A DNA stretch of 64,000 nucleotides from JAVBQG01 sp031549185 (GCA_031549185.1 JAVBQG010000006.1:1-64000); one strand, 5' to 3'; numbered from the stretch's first letter, positions 23,172 to 31,353 are shown. Translations and numbers: made by a program. Notes: generated from the sequence alone by a model not told the origin.

Positions 23172-24797
23172 TTAAAACATATGCGGATAACAGACGTCTG
23201 TCGGCGGGGTTAAATTCTCCTTGATCGTGCGAGGGCTGACCCAGCGCAACAGATTGAAACGCCCGCCAGCCTTGTCGTTGGTGCCGGAGGCGCGGGAACC
23301 GCCGAAGGGCTGCTGCCCCACCACCGCGCCAGTCGGCTTGTCGTTGAAGTAGAAATTGCCCGCCGCGTAGCGCAGCGCATCGCACGCTTTCATCGCCGCG
23401 TAGCGGTCGTTGCTGAAGATCGACCCCGTCAGCGCGTAGGGCGAGGTCTCGTTGCAGAGCGCGAGCGTCTCCTCGAATTTATCGTCGTCGTAGATATAGA
23501 CGCTCATCACAGGGCCGAAAAGCTCCGTCTCCATCGTCTCGTAATGGGGGTTCTTACAGAGCAGGATCGTCGGCTCGACGAAGTACCCCTTCGACTTGTC
23601 GCTGCCTCCGCCCGCGATCACCTCGACGTCCGGCGAAACCTTCGCCCTCTCCAGAAACCCGGCGATCTTGTCAAACGCCCTCTCGTCGATCACCGCGCCC
23701 ATCAGGTTCTCGGCGTCCGCGGCGTCGCCCATCAGGATCTTCGCCACGCGTGCGCAGAGCTCGCCCTCGAGCTGCGGCCAGATCGACGCGGGGATGTAGG
23801 CGCGCGAGGCGGCCGAACACTTCTGTCCCTGGTACTCGAACGCGCCCAGCGCAATGGCGGTCGAGAGCGCGCCGAGGTCGGCCGAATTGTGCGCGAAGAT
23901 AAAGTCCTTGCCGCCCGTCTCGCCGACGACGCGCGGGTATGAACGATAATTGTCGAGGTTCTCCGCAATCTGCCGCCAGAGCCTGTTGAACGTCCCGTTC
24001 GAGCCGGTGAAGTGCAACCCCGCGAACTCCCTGTGGGCGAAGACGACGCCGCTCACGAGCGGGCCGTCGCCCGGCACGAAGTTGATCACGCCGTCCGGCA
24101 CGCCCGCCTCCTGCAGGAGCTTCATCAGGTAGTAGTTCGAGAGGATCGCCGTGTCCGACGGCTTCCAGACCGTCACGTTACCCATGATCGCGGGCGACAT
24201 GTTGAGGTTGCTGGCGATGGCCGTGAAGTTGAAGGGCGTGACCGCATAGACGAAACCCTCCAGCGGGCGGTACTCGATACGGTTCAGCATCAGCTGCGAC
24301 GACATCGGCTGATCGCGGTAGATCTCGGACGCGAAGTAGGCGTTGAAACGGAAGTAGTCGATCGTCTCGCAGGCGGCGTCGATCTCCGCCTGCTGGATGT
24401 TCTTGCTCTGTCCGAGGATGGTCGCGGCGTTGATCAGATTGCGGTATTTTTTGCCGAGCAACTCCGCCGCCTTGAGCGAGATCGACACGCGCTCCTCCCA
24501 GGCAAGGTTCATCCAGGCGTCCTTCGCCGCCAGCGCGCTCTCGATCGCCAGCGCCACCTCGGCCCTGCCCGCCTTGTGGTAGACGGCAAGCCTGTGGCCG
24601 TGATCGTGCGGCATCCGCACCTCCGCCGTGTCGCCCGTGCGGATCTCCCTGCCGCCGATGATCAGTGGGATATCGACGCAGGCCTTGCTCTGCCTCAGGA
24701 TCTCCTCCTGAAGCTGGCGAACCTCCTCGCTATCCGGATCGTAACGATAGACCGGCTCGTTGTGCGGGCGTTCGAGTCTGAAAACCGCGTTGTTCAT
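23172..24797 (-). CDS. pruA: L-glutamate gamma-semialdehyde (P5C) dehydrogenase
   Basis: A 541-residue aldehyde dehydrogenase of the single-domain P5C dehydrogenase type. Visible motifs: Val-Thr-Pro-Phe-Asn-Phe-Thr-Ala-Ile (cofactor loop, about 203-211), Phe-Thr-Gly-Ser-Asn-Gly-Thr, the general-base motif Glu-Thr-Gly-Gly-Lys-Asp (about 302-307), the catalytic Gly-Gln-Lys-Cys-Ser-Ala and Glu-Leu-Phe-Gly-Pro-Val. It oxidises glutamate semialdehyde from proline, arginine or ornithine breakdown to glutamate with NAD. No proline dehydrogenase is present; arginine/ornithine metabolism or a distant putA would supply substrate. Monocistronic, with its own terminator. The start is preceded by GGAGGTGAG. 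Confidence 0.93.
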   Translation of the reverse strand: MNNAVFRLERPHNEPVYRYDPDSEEVRQLQEEILRQSKACVDIPLIIGGREIRTGDTAEVRMPHDHGHRLAVYHKAGRAEVALAIESALAAKDAWMNLAWEERVSISLKAAELLGKKYRNLINAATILGQSKNIQQAEIDAACETIDYFRFNAYFASEIYRDQPMSSQLMLNRIEYRPLEGFVYAVTPFNFTAIASNLNMSPAIMGNVTVWKPSDTAILSNYYLMKLLQEAGVPDGVINFVPGDGPLVSGVVFAHREFAGLHFTGSNGTFNRLWRQIAENLDNYRSYPRVVGETGGKDFIFAHNSADLGALSTAIALGAFEYQGQKCSAASRAYIPASIWPQLEGELCARVAKILMGDAADAENLMGAVIDERAFDKIAGFLERAKVSPDVEVIAGGGSDKSKGYFVEPTILLCKNPHYETMETELFGPVMSVYIYDDDKFEETLALCNETSPYALTGSIFSNDRYAAMKACDALRYAAGNFYFNDKPTGAVVGQQPFGGSRASGTNDKAGGRFNLLRWVSPRTIKENLTPPTDVCYPHMF

Positions 24798-24818
24798 AAC
24801 CGCTCACCTCCGAGCACA

Positions 24819-25019
24819 ATGTTACAAATACCTGCGGGCAAATGCGACCGTAATCTTCGCGCGGTTGCCTCGAGGAAACGCCGATTCCAATTTGAAATCA
24901 AAGGCCTGAAGGGTAACGCGTTAAGGCTGGTTTGTATGGCCGTTCGCCGAACGCTAAAACGCCTGTTTGACAGCAACTTGGCATCACTTGACAGATATAT
25001 GGGAAAGAATTACAGTTGA
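24819..25019 (+). other. small ORF carrying a Gly-Leu-Lys-Gly repeat copy
   Basis: A 66-codon open frame upstream of the TPP riboswitch. Its middle (24890-24990) is about 70% identical over 95 bases to the sequence at 32780-32878 on the other strand. Both translate to Glu-Ile-Lys-Gly-Leu-Lys-Gly...Val-Cys...Val-Arg-Arg...Asn-Leu-Ala. There is no convincing ribosome site and the frame overlaps the thi promoter, so expression is doubtful. Listed as a repeat-bearing region rather than a firm gene. Confidence 0.4.
24988..25016 (+). promoter_or_regulatory. putative promoter of the thi operon
   Basis: TTGACA (24988-24993), a 17-base spacer and TACAGT (25011-25016). This places the transcript start about 15 bases before the TPP riboswitch. 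Confidence 0.6.
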
Positions 25020-25034
25020 CCCGTGTTCTATAAC

Positions 25035-25130
25035 ATACTCCGGGGGAGCTTATCCAGCTGAGAGGAGAGGCGTTCGTTCGCTTCTCGACCCCACAACCTG
25101 ATCCGGGTAATACCGGCGAAGGGAGCGAGG
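25035..25130 (+). ncRNA. TPP riboswitch (THI element)
   Basis: Shows the conserved THI-box parts in order: CCGGGGGAGC, CTGAGAGG, GACCCC, ACCTGATCCGGGTAATACCGG and CGAAGGGAG. The pyrophosphate-sensing and pyrimidine-sensing helices are both recognisable. A terminator follows at 25154-25183 and thiD starts at 25218. TPP binding would cause early termination and shut down the thiDMEW operon. Confidence 0.95.
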
Positions 25131-25153
25131 TTTCGCGTCGTTACGACAACAGG

Positions 25154-25183
25154 GAGAACCCGCTCGCGTGGGTTCTCTTTTTT
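25154..25183 (+). terminator. expression-platform terminator of the TPP riboswitch
   Basis: GAGAACCC (25154-25161), an eight-base loop, GGGTTCTC (25170-25177), then six T residues. Confidence 0.9.
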
Positions 25184-25217
25184 CTTGGCCTCCCCCCGGG
25201 GGGAGGGAGTTGGAAGT

Positions 25218-26063
25218 ATGAGCGTACAGAGACAGTTCGGGCCGTACCGGGGCGCGGCGATGACGATCGCGGGGAGCGACTCCGGCGGCGGGGCGGGCAT
25301 TCAGGCGGATCTCAAGACATTCGCGGCACTGGGGGTCTTCGGCACCACGGCGATCGCGGCGGTCACCGTGCAGAACACGACGGGTGTCAGCGGCTTCACG
25401 ACGCTCGATCCGGAGACCGTCGGCGCACAGATCCGTGCCGTGGCGGACGACATGGGAGTTCGCAGTTTCAAGACCGGCATGCTCGGCAACGCCGCCATAT
25501 GCAGGGCAGTCGCCGAAATCCTGCGGGAGCTGAAAGAGCGCGACGAAAAGAACTTCCGGCTCGTCGTCGACCCCGTGATGGTCGCGCAAAGCGGCGACAT
25601 GCTGATGGAGCCGGACGCGGTCGACGCGATCCGAGAAGAGCTGCTCTCCCTCGCGACGCTGATCACGCCGAACCTCCCGGAGGCGGAGCGGCTTCTGGGC
25701 CTTCCCTCCGGATCGATCCGCAACCCGGACGACATGGCGGACCGCGCGGACGAGCTCGCGAAAAAATTTTCCGTGAATGTGCTGCTCAAGGGCGGGCACC
25801 TGCCCGAATGCGAAGAGCTCGTCGACGCGTTCGCGGCGGGCGGCGGAGTCGAGCGGCTGAAGGCGGAGCGAATCGACACGACCTGCAGCCACGGCACGGG
25901 CTGCACGCTGTCGGCGGCCATCGCGGCGGAATTGGCGGCGGGCGAGGACCTGCGGGAATCGGTCGAGACGGGGCTGCGCTACCTGCGGGCCGCGATGACG
26001 GCGGGTGTGAGGCTCGGAGTGGGCGCAGGCTGCCTGGGGCACGCGGTGAAAGGCTGGCGGTGA
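25218..26063 (+). CDS. thiD: hydroxymethylpyrimidine/phosphomethylpyrimidine kinase
   Basis: A 281-residue ribokinase-like enzyme. The family signature Ala-Gly-Ser-Asp-Ser-Gly-Gly-Gly-Ala-Gly-Ile-Gln-Ala-Asp-Leu-Lys-Thr lies at about residues 19-35. The C-terminal anion-hole motif Thr-Cys-Ser-His-Gly-Thr-Gly-Cys-Thr-Leu-Ser-Ala (a ThiD variant of D-T-x-G-A-G-D) holds the site of the catalytic base. It phosphorylates HMP and HMP-P for thiamine synthesis or salvage. ATG 25218 was chosen over one at 25185 because the latter lies inside the riboswitch terminator and GGGAGGGAG precedes 25218. First gene of the operon. Confidence 0.95.
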   Translation: MSVQRQFGPYRGAAMTIAGSDSGGGAGIQADLKTFAALGVFGTTAIAAVTVQNTTGVSGFTTLDPETVGAQIRAVADDMGVRSFKTGMLGNAAICRAVAEILRELKERDEKNFRLVVDPVMVAQSGDMLMEPDAVDAIREELLSLATLITPNLPEAERLLGLPSGSIRNPDDMADRADELAKKFSVNVLLKGGHLPECEELVDAFAAGGGVERLKAERIDTTCSHGTGCTLSAAIAAELAAGEDLRESVETGLRYLRAAMTAGVRLGVGAGCLGHAVKGWR

Positions 26064-26065
26064 AA

Positions 26066-26959
26066 ATGAATACCGGCGCCGCGGGGTCCGACTACCGACC
26101 CTCTACACAAATGACCGCGTCGGCACGGGCTTCCAAGCCCTTGCCTAGCTCGACCGACATCCACGTCGGTCGTCATTTGCTTCGCCCGTTCGGCAGTCGA
26201 ACCCCACTCCACTCTTTGAGAAAACAGCATCCTATTGTCTACCAACTTACCAATTTCGTCTCCGCACAGTTGCAGGCCGATCTTACGGCGCTCTTCGGGG
26301 GGTGCCCGGTGATGACCAGACACCCGGGCGAGGCGTTGGATGTGGTGAAACAGAGCGATGCGATCCTAATAAACGTCGGAACGCCCGACGAAGAAACACC
26401 CTCTCTCTGCAATGAACTTCTTCACACAGCAAACAAACGAGGTACGCCCGCCGTTCTCGATATCAACGGCTACGGCTTCACATCGTTTCGGACGGAGTTC
26501 GTGGGCAGGTTGTTGCGGGATTTTTCGTTCGCGGTCGTCCGGGGCAACGCGGGCGAGATCGCGGCCCTGGCGGGGGGGAATCCCGAAAAAATAAAAATCG
26601 AAGGCATGGCGGGGAGCGCGCCTGTCGAGATCGCTCGCCGCAGCACGACGGCGCTGTCGGAGAAATTCCGAACGGTCGTCGCGGCGACCGGGCCGACGAG
26701 CTATGTCGCGGCTGAGGGCAAGGCAATCGAGATTGCGGGCGGCGACGGACGCCTCGCGCGACTCTCCGGCTGGGGCTGCGCGCTGGGCAGCCTGATCGCT
26801 CTTTTCTGCGCCGTCGAGGAGCCGTTCGAAGCCGCGCGGACCGCGCTCGAAATTTTCCGCGACGCCTCGTCGCGCGCGTCCGAAGGAGCCGTGGGAATCG
26901 GCACGTTCCGGCGAAATTTTTGGGACGAGCTGTCGCGCATCGCGGAGGATGAAGCATGA
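26066..26959 (+). CDS. thiM: hydroxyethylthiazole kinase
   Basis: Recognised from Pro-Ile-Val-Tyr-Gln-Leu-Thr-Asn-Phe-Val-Ser (the ThiM N-terminal motif), Gly-Gly-Cys-Pro-Val-Met-Thr-Arg-His, Asn-Val-Gly-Thr, Val-Val-Arg-Gly-Asn-Ala-Gly-Glu-Ile and the C-terminal Gly-Trp-Gly-Cys-Ala-Leu-Gly-Ser (the G-x-G-C-A motif with the catalytic Cys). ThiM salvages thiazole alcohol. Taken from ATG 26066 the protein has 297 residues and about 50 extra N-terminal residues rich in Ser, Arg and Pro, in a segment (26066-26440) of less biased base composition. The real start could be ATG 26111. It overlaps thiE by four bases. Confidence 0.85.
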   Translation: MNTGAAGSDYRPSTQMTASARASKPLPSSTDIHVGRHLLRPFGSRTPLHSLRKQHPIVYQLTNFVSAQLQADLTALFGGCPVMTRHPGEALDVVKQSDAILINVGTPDEETPSLCNELLHTANKRGTPAVLDINGYGFTSFRTEFVGRLLRDFSFAVVRGNAGEIAALAGGNPEKIKIEGMAGSAPVEIARRSTTALSEKFRTVVAATGPTSYVAAEGKAIEIAGGDGRLARLSGWGCALGSLIALFCAVEEPFEAARTALEIFRDASSRASEGAVGIGTFRRNFWDELSRIAEDEA

Positions 26960-27600
26960 AGAAGCTTGCGGAACGCCTTCGCCTGCTCTATCTCTGTGGC
27001 GGCGAGGAGGGCGAAATCGCCCGGCTCGCCGCGCTGATCCGCGGCGGCGTCACGGCCGTCCAGCTGCGCATGAAAAACGCGACGGGGCGCGAGCTCTACG
27101 AACGCGCGCTCGCCGTCGGGGAAACCTGCCGCGAAAAAGGCGCGCTCTTCTTCGTGAACGACCGGCTCGACGTCGCCCTCGCCTGCGGCGCCGACGGCGT
27201 TCACCTCGGTGTGAGCGACCTGCCGATCGCCGCGGCCCGCCGATGCGCGCCGCGCTCTTTTCTGATCGGTGCGACGGCGCGAACGCCGGAAGCGGCTCTG
27301 CGGGCCGAGCGGAACGGCGCGGACTACATCGGCTGCGGCGCGGCGTTCCGCTCGACGACAAAGCACGACACGGTCGAGATCGGCCCCTCCGGCATCGCCG
27401 CCGTAACGCGGGCCATGATAATCCCCATCGTCGCCATCGGGGGGATCGACGAACGGAACATCGAACAGCTCAGGCATTCGGGTATCGCAGGCGTAGCCGT
27501 ATCCGCAACTCTAAACGCAGACCTTTTGCATGCCCTGAACAGGGCGAATTTCATCCGAGAAACGCTGCTAAACTGGCGTAAATCGGTACCGGAAGACTAG
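26956..27600 (+). CDS. thiE: thiamine-phosphate synthase
   Basis: A 214-residue TIM barrel. Visible motifs: Val-Gln-Leu-Arg-Met-Lys (pyrophosphate/HMP site; usually Gln-Leu-Arg-x-Lys), Val-Asn-Asp-Arg-Leu-Asp-Val-Ala with Ala-Asp-Gly-Val-His-Leu-Gly, Ile-Gly-Cys-Gly-Ala-Ala-Phe-Arg-Ser-Thr-Thr-Lys, and Ala-Ile-Gly-Gly-Ile near the C-terminus. It joins HMP-PP and thiazole phosphate to thiamine phosphate. The ATG overlaps the thiM stop, so the two are translationally coupled. With thiD and thiM present but no thiC or thiG, the operon is of the salvage type. Confidence 0.95.
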   Translation: MKKLAERLRLLYLCGGEEGEIARLAALIRGGVTAVQLRMKNATGRELYERALAVGETCREKGALFFVNDRLDVALACGADGVHLGVSDLPIAAARRCAPRSFLIGATARTPEAALRAERNGADYIGCGAAFRSTTKHDTVEIGPSGIAAVTRAMIIPIVAIGGIDERNIEQLRHSGIAGVAVSATLNADLLHALNRANFIRETLLNWRKSVPED

Positions 27601-27613
27601 AGGAGTTAATGTC

Positions 27614-28126
27614 ATGCTGCAAGATTTGCGCAATAAGACCCGCACCGAAAAAATCGTCGCGTCCGCCCTGCTCGCAGGGATCGCCGTATCCCTGTCGGGC
27701 TTTTCCATCCCCGTGGGGCCGTCGCGGTGCTTCCCCATCCAACACGCGGTCAACGCCGTCGCGGGCGTGGCGCTCGGCCCCTGGTGGGCGCTCGGCGCCG
27801 CCGTCGCCGCGAGCGTCGCGCGCAATCTGATCGGCACGGGGACGATCCTCGCCTTTCCCGGCAGCATCTTCGGCGCGCTCCTCGTCGGCTTCGCGGCGAA
27901 CGCGCTGCCGGAAAAACACCGAAATTTCGCCGCCCTCTTCGAACCGGTCGCGACGGGCACAATCGGCGCGTGGGCGGGCGCGCTGCTGCTCGCGTCGTCC
28001 TCCGCCCACACCGCGAGCTATTCGTTCCTCGCCGCCGCGTTCCTCACAAGCAGCCTGCCCGGCGCCTGCGCTGGATTCGCGGTATTACAGGGCCTCCGCT
28101 CCTTCCGGCTTCGTTCGCAAAGATGA
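27614..28126 (+). CDS. thiW: energy-coupling factor transporter S component ThiW
   Basis: A 170-residue membrane protein with about five hydrophobic helices. It has the ThiW-type N-terminal part, Ser-Gly-Phe-Ser-Ile-Pro-Val-Gly-Pro-Ser-Arg-Cys-Phe-Pro-Ile-Gln-His, and Ala-Arg-Asn-Leu-Ile-Gly-Thr-Gly-Thr-Ile-Leu-Ala-Phe-Pro-Gly-Ser. It is the substrate-binding subunit of an ECF transporter, presumably for the thiazole precursor, and works with a shared EcfAAT module that is not in this window. Last gene of the TPP-riboswitch operon, 13 bases after thiE, with GAGG before the ATG. Confidence 0.9.
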   Translation: MLQDLRNKTRTEKIVASALLAGIAVSLSGFSIPVGPSRCFPIQHAVNAVAGVALGPWWALGAAVAASVARNLIGTGTILAFPGSIFGALLVGFAANALPEKHRNFAALFEPVATGTIGAWAGALLLASSSAHTASYSFLAAAFLTSSLPGACAGFAVLQGLRSFRLRSQR

Positions 28127-28162
28127 GTGTGAAAAACAGGCCGGGAGCGCTTTTTCTGTCTC

Positions 28163-29605
28163 TCACTCCTCGTAGAACGCCCTGAAGTTCTCCTCCGGCT
28201 TGCCGACCCCGAGGTAGCGCGCCTTATAGTCCGCAAGCAGCGCCAGAAATCTCGGCGACAGCAGGGCCAGCGCCAGAACGTTCACGAAGATCGGCATCGC
28301 CGTGGAGGCGTCGGAGAAGAGCCAGATCGTCGTGCCCGGATACTGGTAGAAAACAGCGATCAGAATCAGCCCTAAACCGGGCAACGGATAGAGCCACTTG
28401 TACATGGTCAGAATTACCCGTTTCATTTTGCGCTCGCCGACTAGGTAACGCACGACGACCTCCATCTGCGCATAGAGGCCGGACGACGTCGTAATGCCGA
28501 AGATGAAGACGCTGAACGACAGAATCATCCGGCCCGCGCTTCCGATCCCGGTTTCGAACGCGGAGAGCGTGAGATGCGCGCCGGACGCGCCCGACGACCA
28601 CTGGCCGGTGACCATAATCACGAGACATGTGATCGAGCAAATGACGAACGTGTCGACGAACACCTCGAAGATGCCCATCAGGCCCTGTTTGACCAGATGG
28701 TCGACCTTCGCCGAGGCGTGAATCATCGGAGCGGAGCCCCATCCGGCCTCGTTGCTGAAAACCGAACGGGCCATCCCCGTCTTGACCGCCAGCTGAAAAG
28801 CAGCGCCCACAAAACCGCCCGCGGCAGCGGTGCCCGTGAAGGCGCTGCCGAAAATCAGCGCGAGCGACGAAGGCAAAGCGCCGAGGTTCTTGAAAAGGAT
28901 GAAGAGCCCCGCGCCGAGGTAAAAAACGCACATGAAAGGAACCAGCTTGTTCGCGATCCGGCCCAGGCCGGGCAGGCCGCCCGCGATCATGACGTACAGC
29001 ATCGCGGTAAAAAACACGCCGGTCGGCACCATGCCGACGTCGAAGGTTGTCGCAATGGCTTCGGCGACCGTGTACGTCTGTATGTTCAGCAGAAATCCGG
29101 TCAGGAATCCGAAGGCGAAAAGGCCCGAGAGCGCTTTGGCGAGGCGGCCCAGTTTCATCTCTCCGCCGATGCCTTTTTTCATGTAGTAGTTCGGCCCGCC
29201 GTAGGCCTCGCCGTTCGGCAGCGTGGAGCGATAGTGGACCGCCAGCGTGATCTCCACCATCTTGATGAGCATGCCGAAGAGCCCCGCCACCCACATCCAG
29301 AATACCGCGCCCGGACCTCCCAGCGCCAGCGCCGCGGCGACGCCGCCTATGTTGCCGACGCCCACGGTCGTTCCGATGGCGATGCTGGTCGCTTCAAGCG
29401 CGGAGATGACGCCGGACGACCCTTCCTCGGCGTCGCGCCCGAAGATTTTCCGGCAGGCCGATTTCATCGCCGTACCGAAAAACGCGAGCTGGAAAAAACC
29501 GGTCCGCAGAGAGAAATACACGCCAATGGCAAGAATCGTGACCACCATCGGCATACCCCACATGTACTCCCATATCAGAAGTTCCATAAAAGCCTGAAGA
29601 GTCAT
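28163..29605 (-). CDS. alanine/glycine:cation symporter (AGCS family)
   Basis: A 480-residue protein with about eleven membrane segments and AGCS signatures: Gly-Thr-Thr-Val-Gly-Val-Gly-Asn-Ile-Gly-Gly-Val-Ala-Ala-Ala (about 78-92), Gly-Gly-Pro-Gly-Ala-Val-Phe-Trp-Met-Trp, the extracellular Tyr-Gly-Gly-Pro-Asn-Tyr-Tyr-Met segment, and Ser-Asn-Glu-Ala-Gly-Trp-Gly-Ser-Ala-Pro-Met-Ile-His-Ala. These transporters import small neutral amino acids with sodium. Convergent with thiW (36 bases between the stops). It lies downstream of a DDAH/arginine deiminase-like gene but is separated from it by a hairpin. The exact amino acid is not evident. Confidence 0.92.
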   Translation of the reverse strand: MTLQAFMELLIWEYMWGMPMVVTILAIGVYFSLRTGFFQLAFFGTAMKSACRKIFGRDAEEGSSGVISALEATSIAIGTTVGVGNIGGVAAALALGGPGAVFWMWVAGLFGMLIKMVEITLAVHYRSTLPNGEAYGGPNYYMKKGIGGEMKLGRLAKALSGLFAFGFLTGFLLNIQTYTVAEAIATTFDVGMVPTGVFFTAMLYVMIAGGLPGLGRIANKLVPFMCVFYLGAGLFILFKNLGALPSSLALIFGSAFTGTAAAGGFVGAAFQLAVKTGMARSVFSNEAGWGSAPMIHASAKVDHLVKQGLMGIFEVFVDTFVICSITCLVIMVTGQWSSGASGAHLTLSAFETGIGSAGRMILSFSVFIFGITTSSGLYAQMEVVVRYLVGERKMKRVILTMYKWLYPLPGLGLILIAVFYQYPGTTIWLFSDASTAMPIFVNVLALALLSPRFLALLADYKARYLGVGKPEENFRAFYEE

Positions 29606-29647
29606 CGCTTTCCCTCCTCTCGATCCGAAGACAAGCCCGGATACCGA

Positions 29648-29676
29648 AAGGGGGAGACCGCGCGGATCTCCCCCTT
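29648..29676 (-). terminator. hairpin after the DDAH-like gene
   Basis: AAGGGGGAGA (29648-29657) pairs perfectly with TCTCCCCCTT (29667-29676). On the minus strand it is followed by TTTCGG, a short T-run, so termination may be partial. Confidence 0.65.
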
Positions 29677-29684
29677 CACGTATG

Positions 29685-30560
29685 TTATTCTCTCTCCAAC
29701 GCCCGCGTCAGGCAAGTCGGTCCGCCGCCGCCCTTGAAGGTGATGTCCGTCCCCGGATACTCGTAGACTTCGCAACCGGCTTCGCGCAGGCGGTCGGCGG
29801 TTTTCGGGTTGCCTGCGGCGATCGCGACGACGCGCGGGGCAATCGCCAGCACGTTGGGACCGAAGGTGTCGTATTCGGAGTCCGGCACCTCGACGAACTT
29901 GAAGCCGCGCCGCACGAGCTCCTCGCGGAAGGGGATCGGCATCTGCTTCGAGTAGACGACAGCCAGGTCTTTGTCCACCGGGCTGATGAACGACATGATG
30001 TGCAGGCACTCGTCGGGACCGTTCCAGTACGGCAGGCCGTACGAGAGCACCTCGAAGTCGCTCCCCGCGAGCTCGCGCATCCGAGCGGCGCCCTCGGCGT
30101 TCGTGCGGAAGCTGTGCGCCATGGCGAGCGTGTTCTCGCCGAGCCAGACGGAGTCCCCTCCCTCGTGCGTCGCCGGCGATTCGACGTGCCCGAGGATCGG
30201 AATGCCCTCCTGCCTGAAATACTTCTCCATGGCTGCTGCCTCGCCGCGACGCTGAGGCTTGCCCATGTTCATCATGATGATCCCCTTGTTCGTGGGGACG
30301 ATCGGATCGTGCGTGTAGAGCGAGTCGAGCCCCGTATTCGGGTCGGCGGGCAGATACGAGATCGTGGGGACGAATTTTTTCAAAATCTCCACGAAGGTCT
30401 CGAACTCCTCCGTCACCTTCGCGTAGCTGACCGCCGCGGGGTAGTGCAGATCTCTCCATTGCGCGTCCGCGTTCGCCTGGCTTCCGTACGCGTCTTTCGG
30501 GTGTTTCACCAGTATGCGCTTGATCGGCCTGTATTCCGTCTGATTCCTGCCATTCCACAT
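29685..30560 (-). CDS. DDAH / arginine deiminase-family hydrolase
   Basis: A 291-residue guanidine-modifying enzyme. It contains Tyr-Thr-His-Asp-Pro-Ile-Val (substrate-binding Asp), Thr-His-Glu-Gly-Gly-Asp-Ser-Val-Trp-Leu-Gly (the catalytic E-G-G-D motif), Asp-Glu-Cys-Leu-His-Ile-Met-Ser (catalytic His) and the C-terminal Gly-Gly-Gly-Gly-Pro-Thr-Cys-Leu-Thr-Arg (nucleophilic Cys). Such enzymes hydrolyse dimethylarginine or arginine to citrulline. It is shorter than bacterial ArcA (about 400 residues), so a DDAH-like amidinohydrolase is more likely. The start is ATG 30560 after GGAGGAG; an upstream in-frame ATG at 30602 lacks a ribosome site. Divergent from the Lrp-family gene, which may regulate it. 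Confidence 0.85.
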   Translation of the reverse strand: MWNGRNQTEYRPIKRILVKHPKDAYGSQANADAQWRDLHYPAAVSYAKVTEEFETFVEILKKFVPTISYLPADPNTGLDSLYTHDPIVPTNKGIIMMNMGKPQRRGEAAAMEKYFRQEGIPILGHVESPATHEGGDSVWLGENTLAMAHSFRTNAEGAARMRELAGSDFEVLSYGLPYWNGPDECLHIMSFISPVDKDLAVVYSKQMPIPFREELVRRGFKFVEVPDSEYDTFGPNVLAIAPRVVAIAAGNPKTADRLREAGCEVYEYPGTDITFKGGGGPTCLTRALERE

Positions 30561-30751
30561 GGGCACTCCTCCTTCTTCCGGGGAAGATTCGTTACGATGC
30601 AAGAGTACTATACAAAGGGAGAAGCGCCGAATACAGATCGCACGAACTAAAAAGGAGCCGCTTTTCAGTGCATTCGATATTCATTGAAGGAACATTTGAT
30701 TTATTATTATGCTGGAGTTGTACGAAACGGATTTCACGGGAGGCGATGCGC

Positions 30752-31240
30752 ATGTCCGAGAGAGGGGATAGAAACGCCCGCCCGATCGACGAGACCGGGT
30801 GGCGGATCCTGGAGGAGCTTCAGCAAAACGCGCGGATACCCTTCAAACAACTGGCCGAGAAGGTCAACCTGTCGCCCACGGCGGTCATCGAGCGCGTGAA
30901 ACGGATGGAGGAGGACGGCGTCATCACGGGGTACAGCGCCACGATCAACCCGCGCAAGGCGGGCTATTCGCTCTGGGCGCTGCTCTCGATGTCGATCAAC
31001 CGGGGCAATCCCGACCCGATCGTGAACGAGACGCTGGCGGACATACCGGAGGTCATCTCCTGCTGGTCCATCACCGGTTCGGAGGACGTGATTCTGGAAG
31101 TGCACGTGCCCTCGCTGGAGTTTCTGGAGGACCTGTTGACCGAGCTCGCCAGGATGGGCCGCATCACGACCCACATCGTCCTGCCGCGTTCGACGAAGAG
31201 GCGGATGATCTACCCGCCGAGGGAGAGCCTGAGGGAATAA
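30752..31240 (+). CDS. Lrp/AsnC-family transcriptional regulator
   Basis: A 162-residue regulator. An N-terminal winged helix (Asp-Glu-Thr-Gly-Trp-Arg-Ile-Leu-Glu-Glu-Leu-Gln then Ser-Pro-Thr-Ala-Val-Ile-Glu-Arg-Val-Lys-Arg-Met-Glu-Glu-Asp-Gly-Val-Ile-Thr-Gly-Tyr) is followed by a RAM ligand-binding domain (about 75-155, with Cys-Trp-Ser-Ile-Thr-Gly-Ser-Glu-Asp). ATG 30752 was chosen because GGGAGG lies eight bases upstream; ATG 30746 is too close and the frame to 30668 lacks a site. Lrp proteins answer to amino acids, and this one is divergent from the DDAH-like gene. The 190-base divergent region probably holds both promoters. Confidence 0.9.
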   Translation: MSERGDRNARPIDETGWRILEELQQNARIPFKQLAEKVNLSPTAVIERVKRMEEDGVITGYSATINPRKAGYSLWALLSMSINRGNPDPIVNETLADIPEVISCWSITGSEDVILEVHVPSLEFLEDLLTELARMGRITTHIVLPRSTKRRMIYPPRESLRE

Positions 31241-31353
31241 CCTCACCCTCCCCCAGCCCCTCCCTCTCCGATGCGGAGAGGGAGGGGAGAAAATCAAAAT
31301 TGCTCGCCCCTGTTTCGCTCCCCCTCTCCGCATCGGAGAGGGGGGCGGGGGGT
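31235..31353. repeat. inverted-repeat (REP/MITE-like) element between convergent genes
   Basis: The left end ATAACCTCACCC and the right end GGGTGAGGTTAT are inverted copies; within each arm lies a further hairpin (CCCTCTCCG-ATG-CGGAGAGGG type). Total about 120 bases with no coding potential. It occupies almost the whole gap between the lrp-type gene and the M18 peptidase gene and could act as a bidirectional terminator. Confidence 0.8.

Noticed and set aside
26180..26230. A tRNA-like TTCGGCAGTCGAACCCCA segment
   Set aside because: No acceptor stem, D-arm or anticodon arm can be folded around it, and it lies inside the thiM frame.
30668..30751. A longer N-terminus for the Lrp-type regulator from ATG 30668
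   Set aside because: No ribosome site at that ATG and the extra residues do not fit the family start; GGGAGG is correctly placed for ATG 30752.
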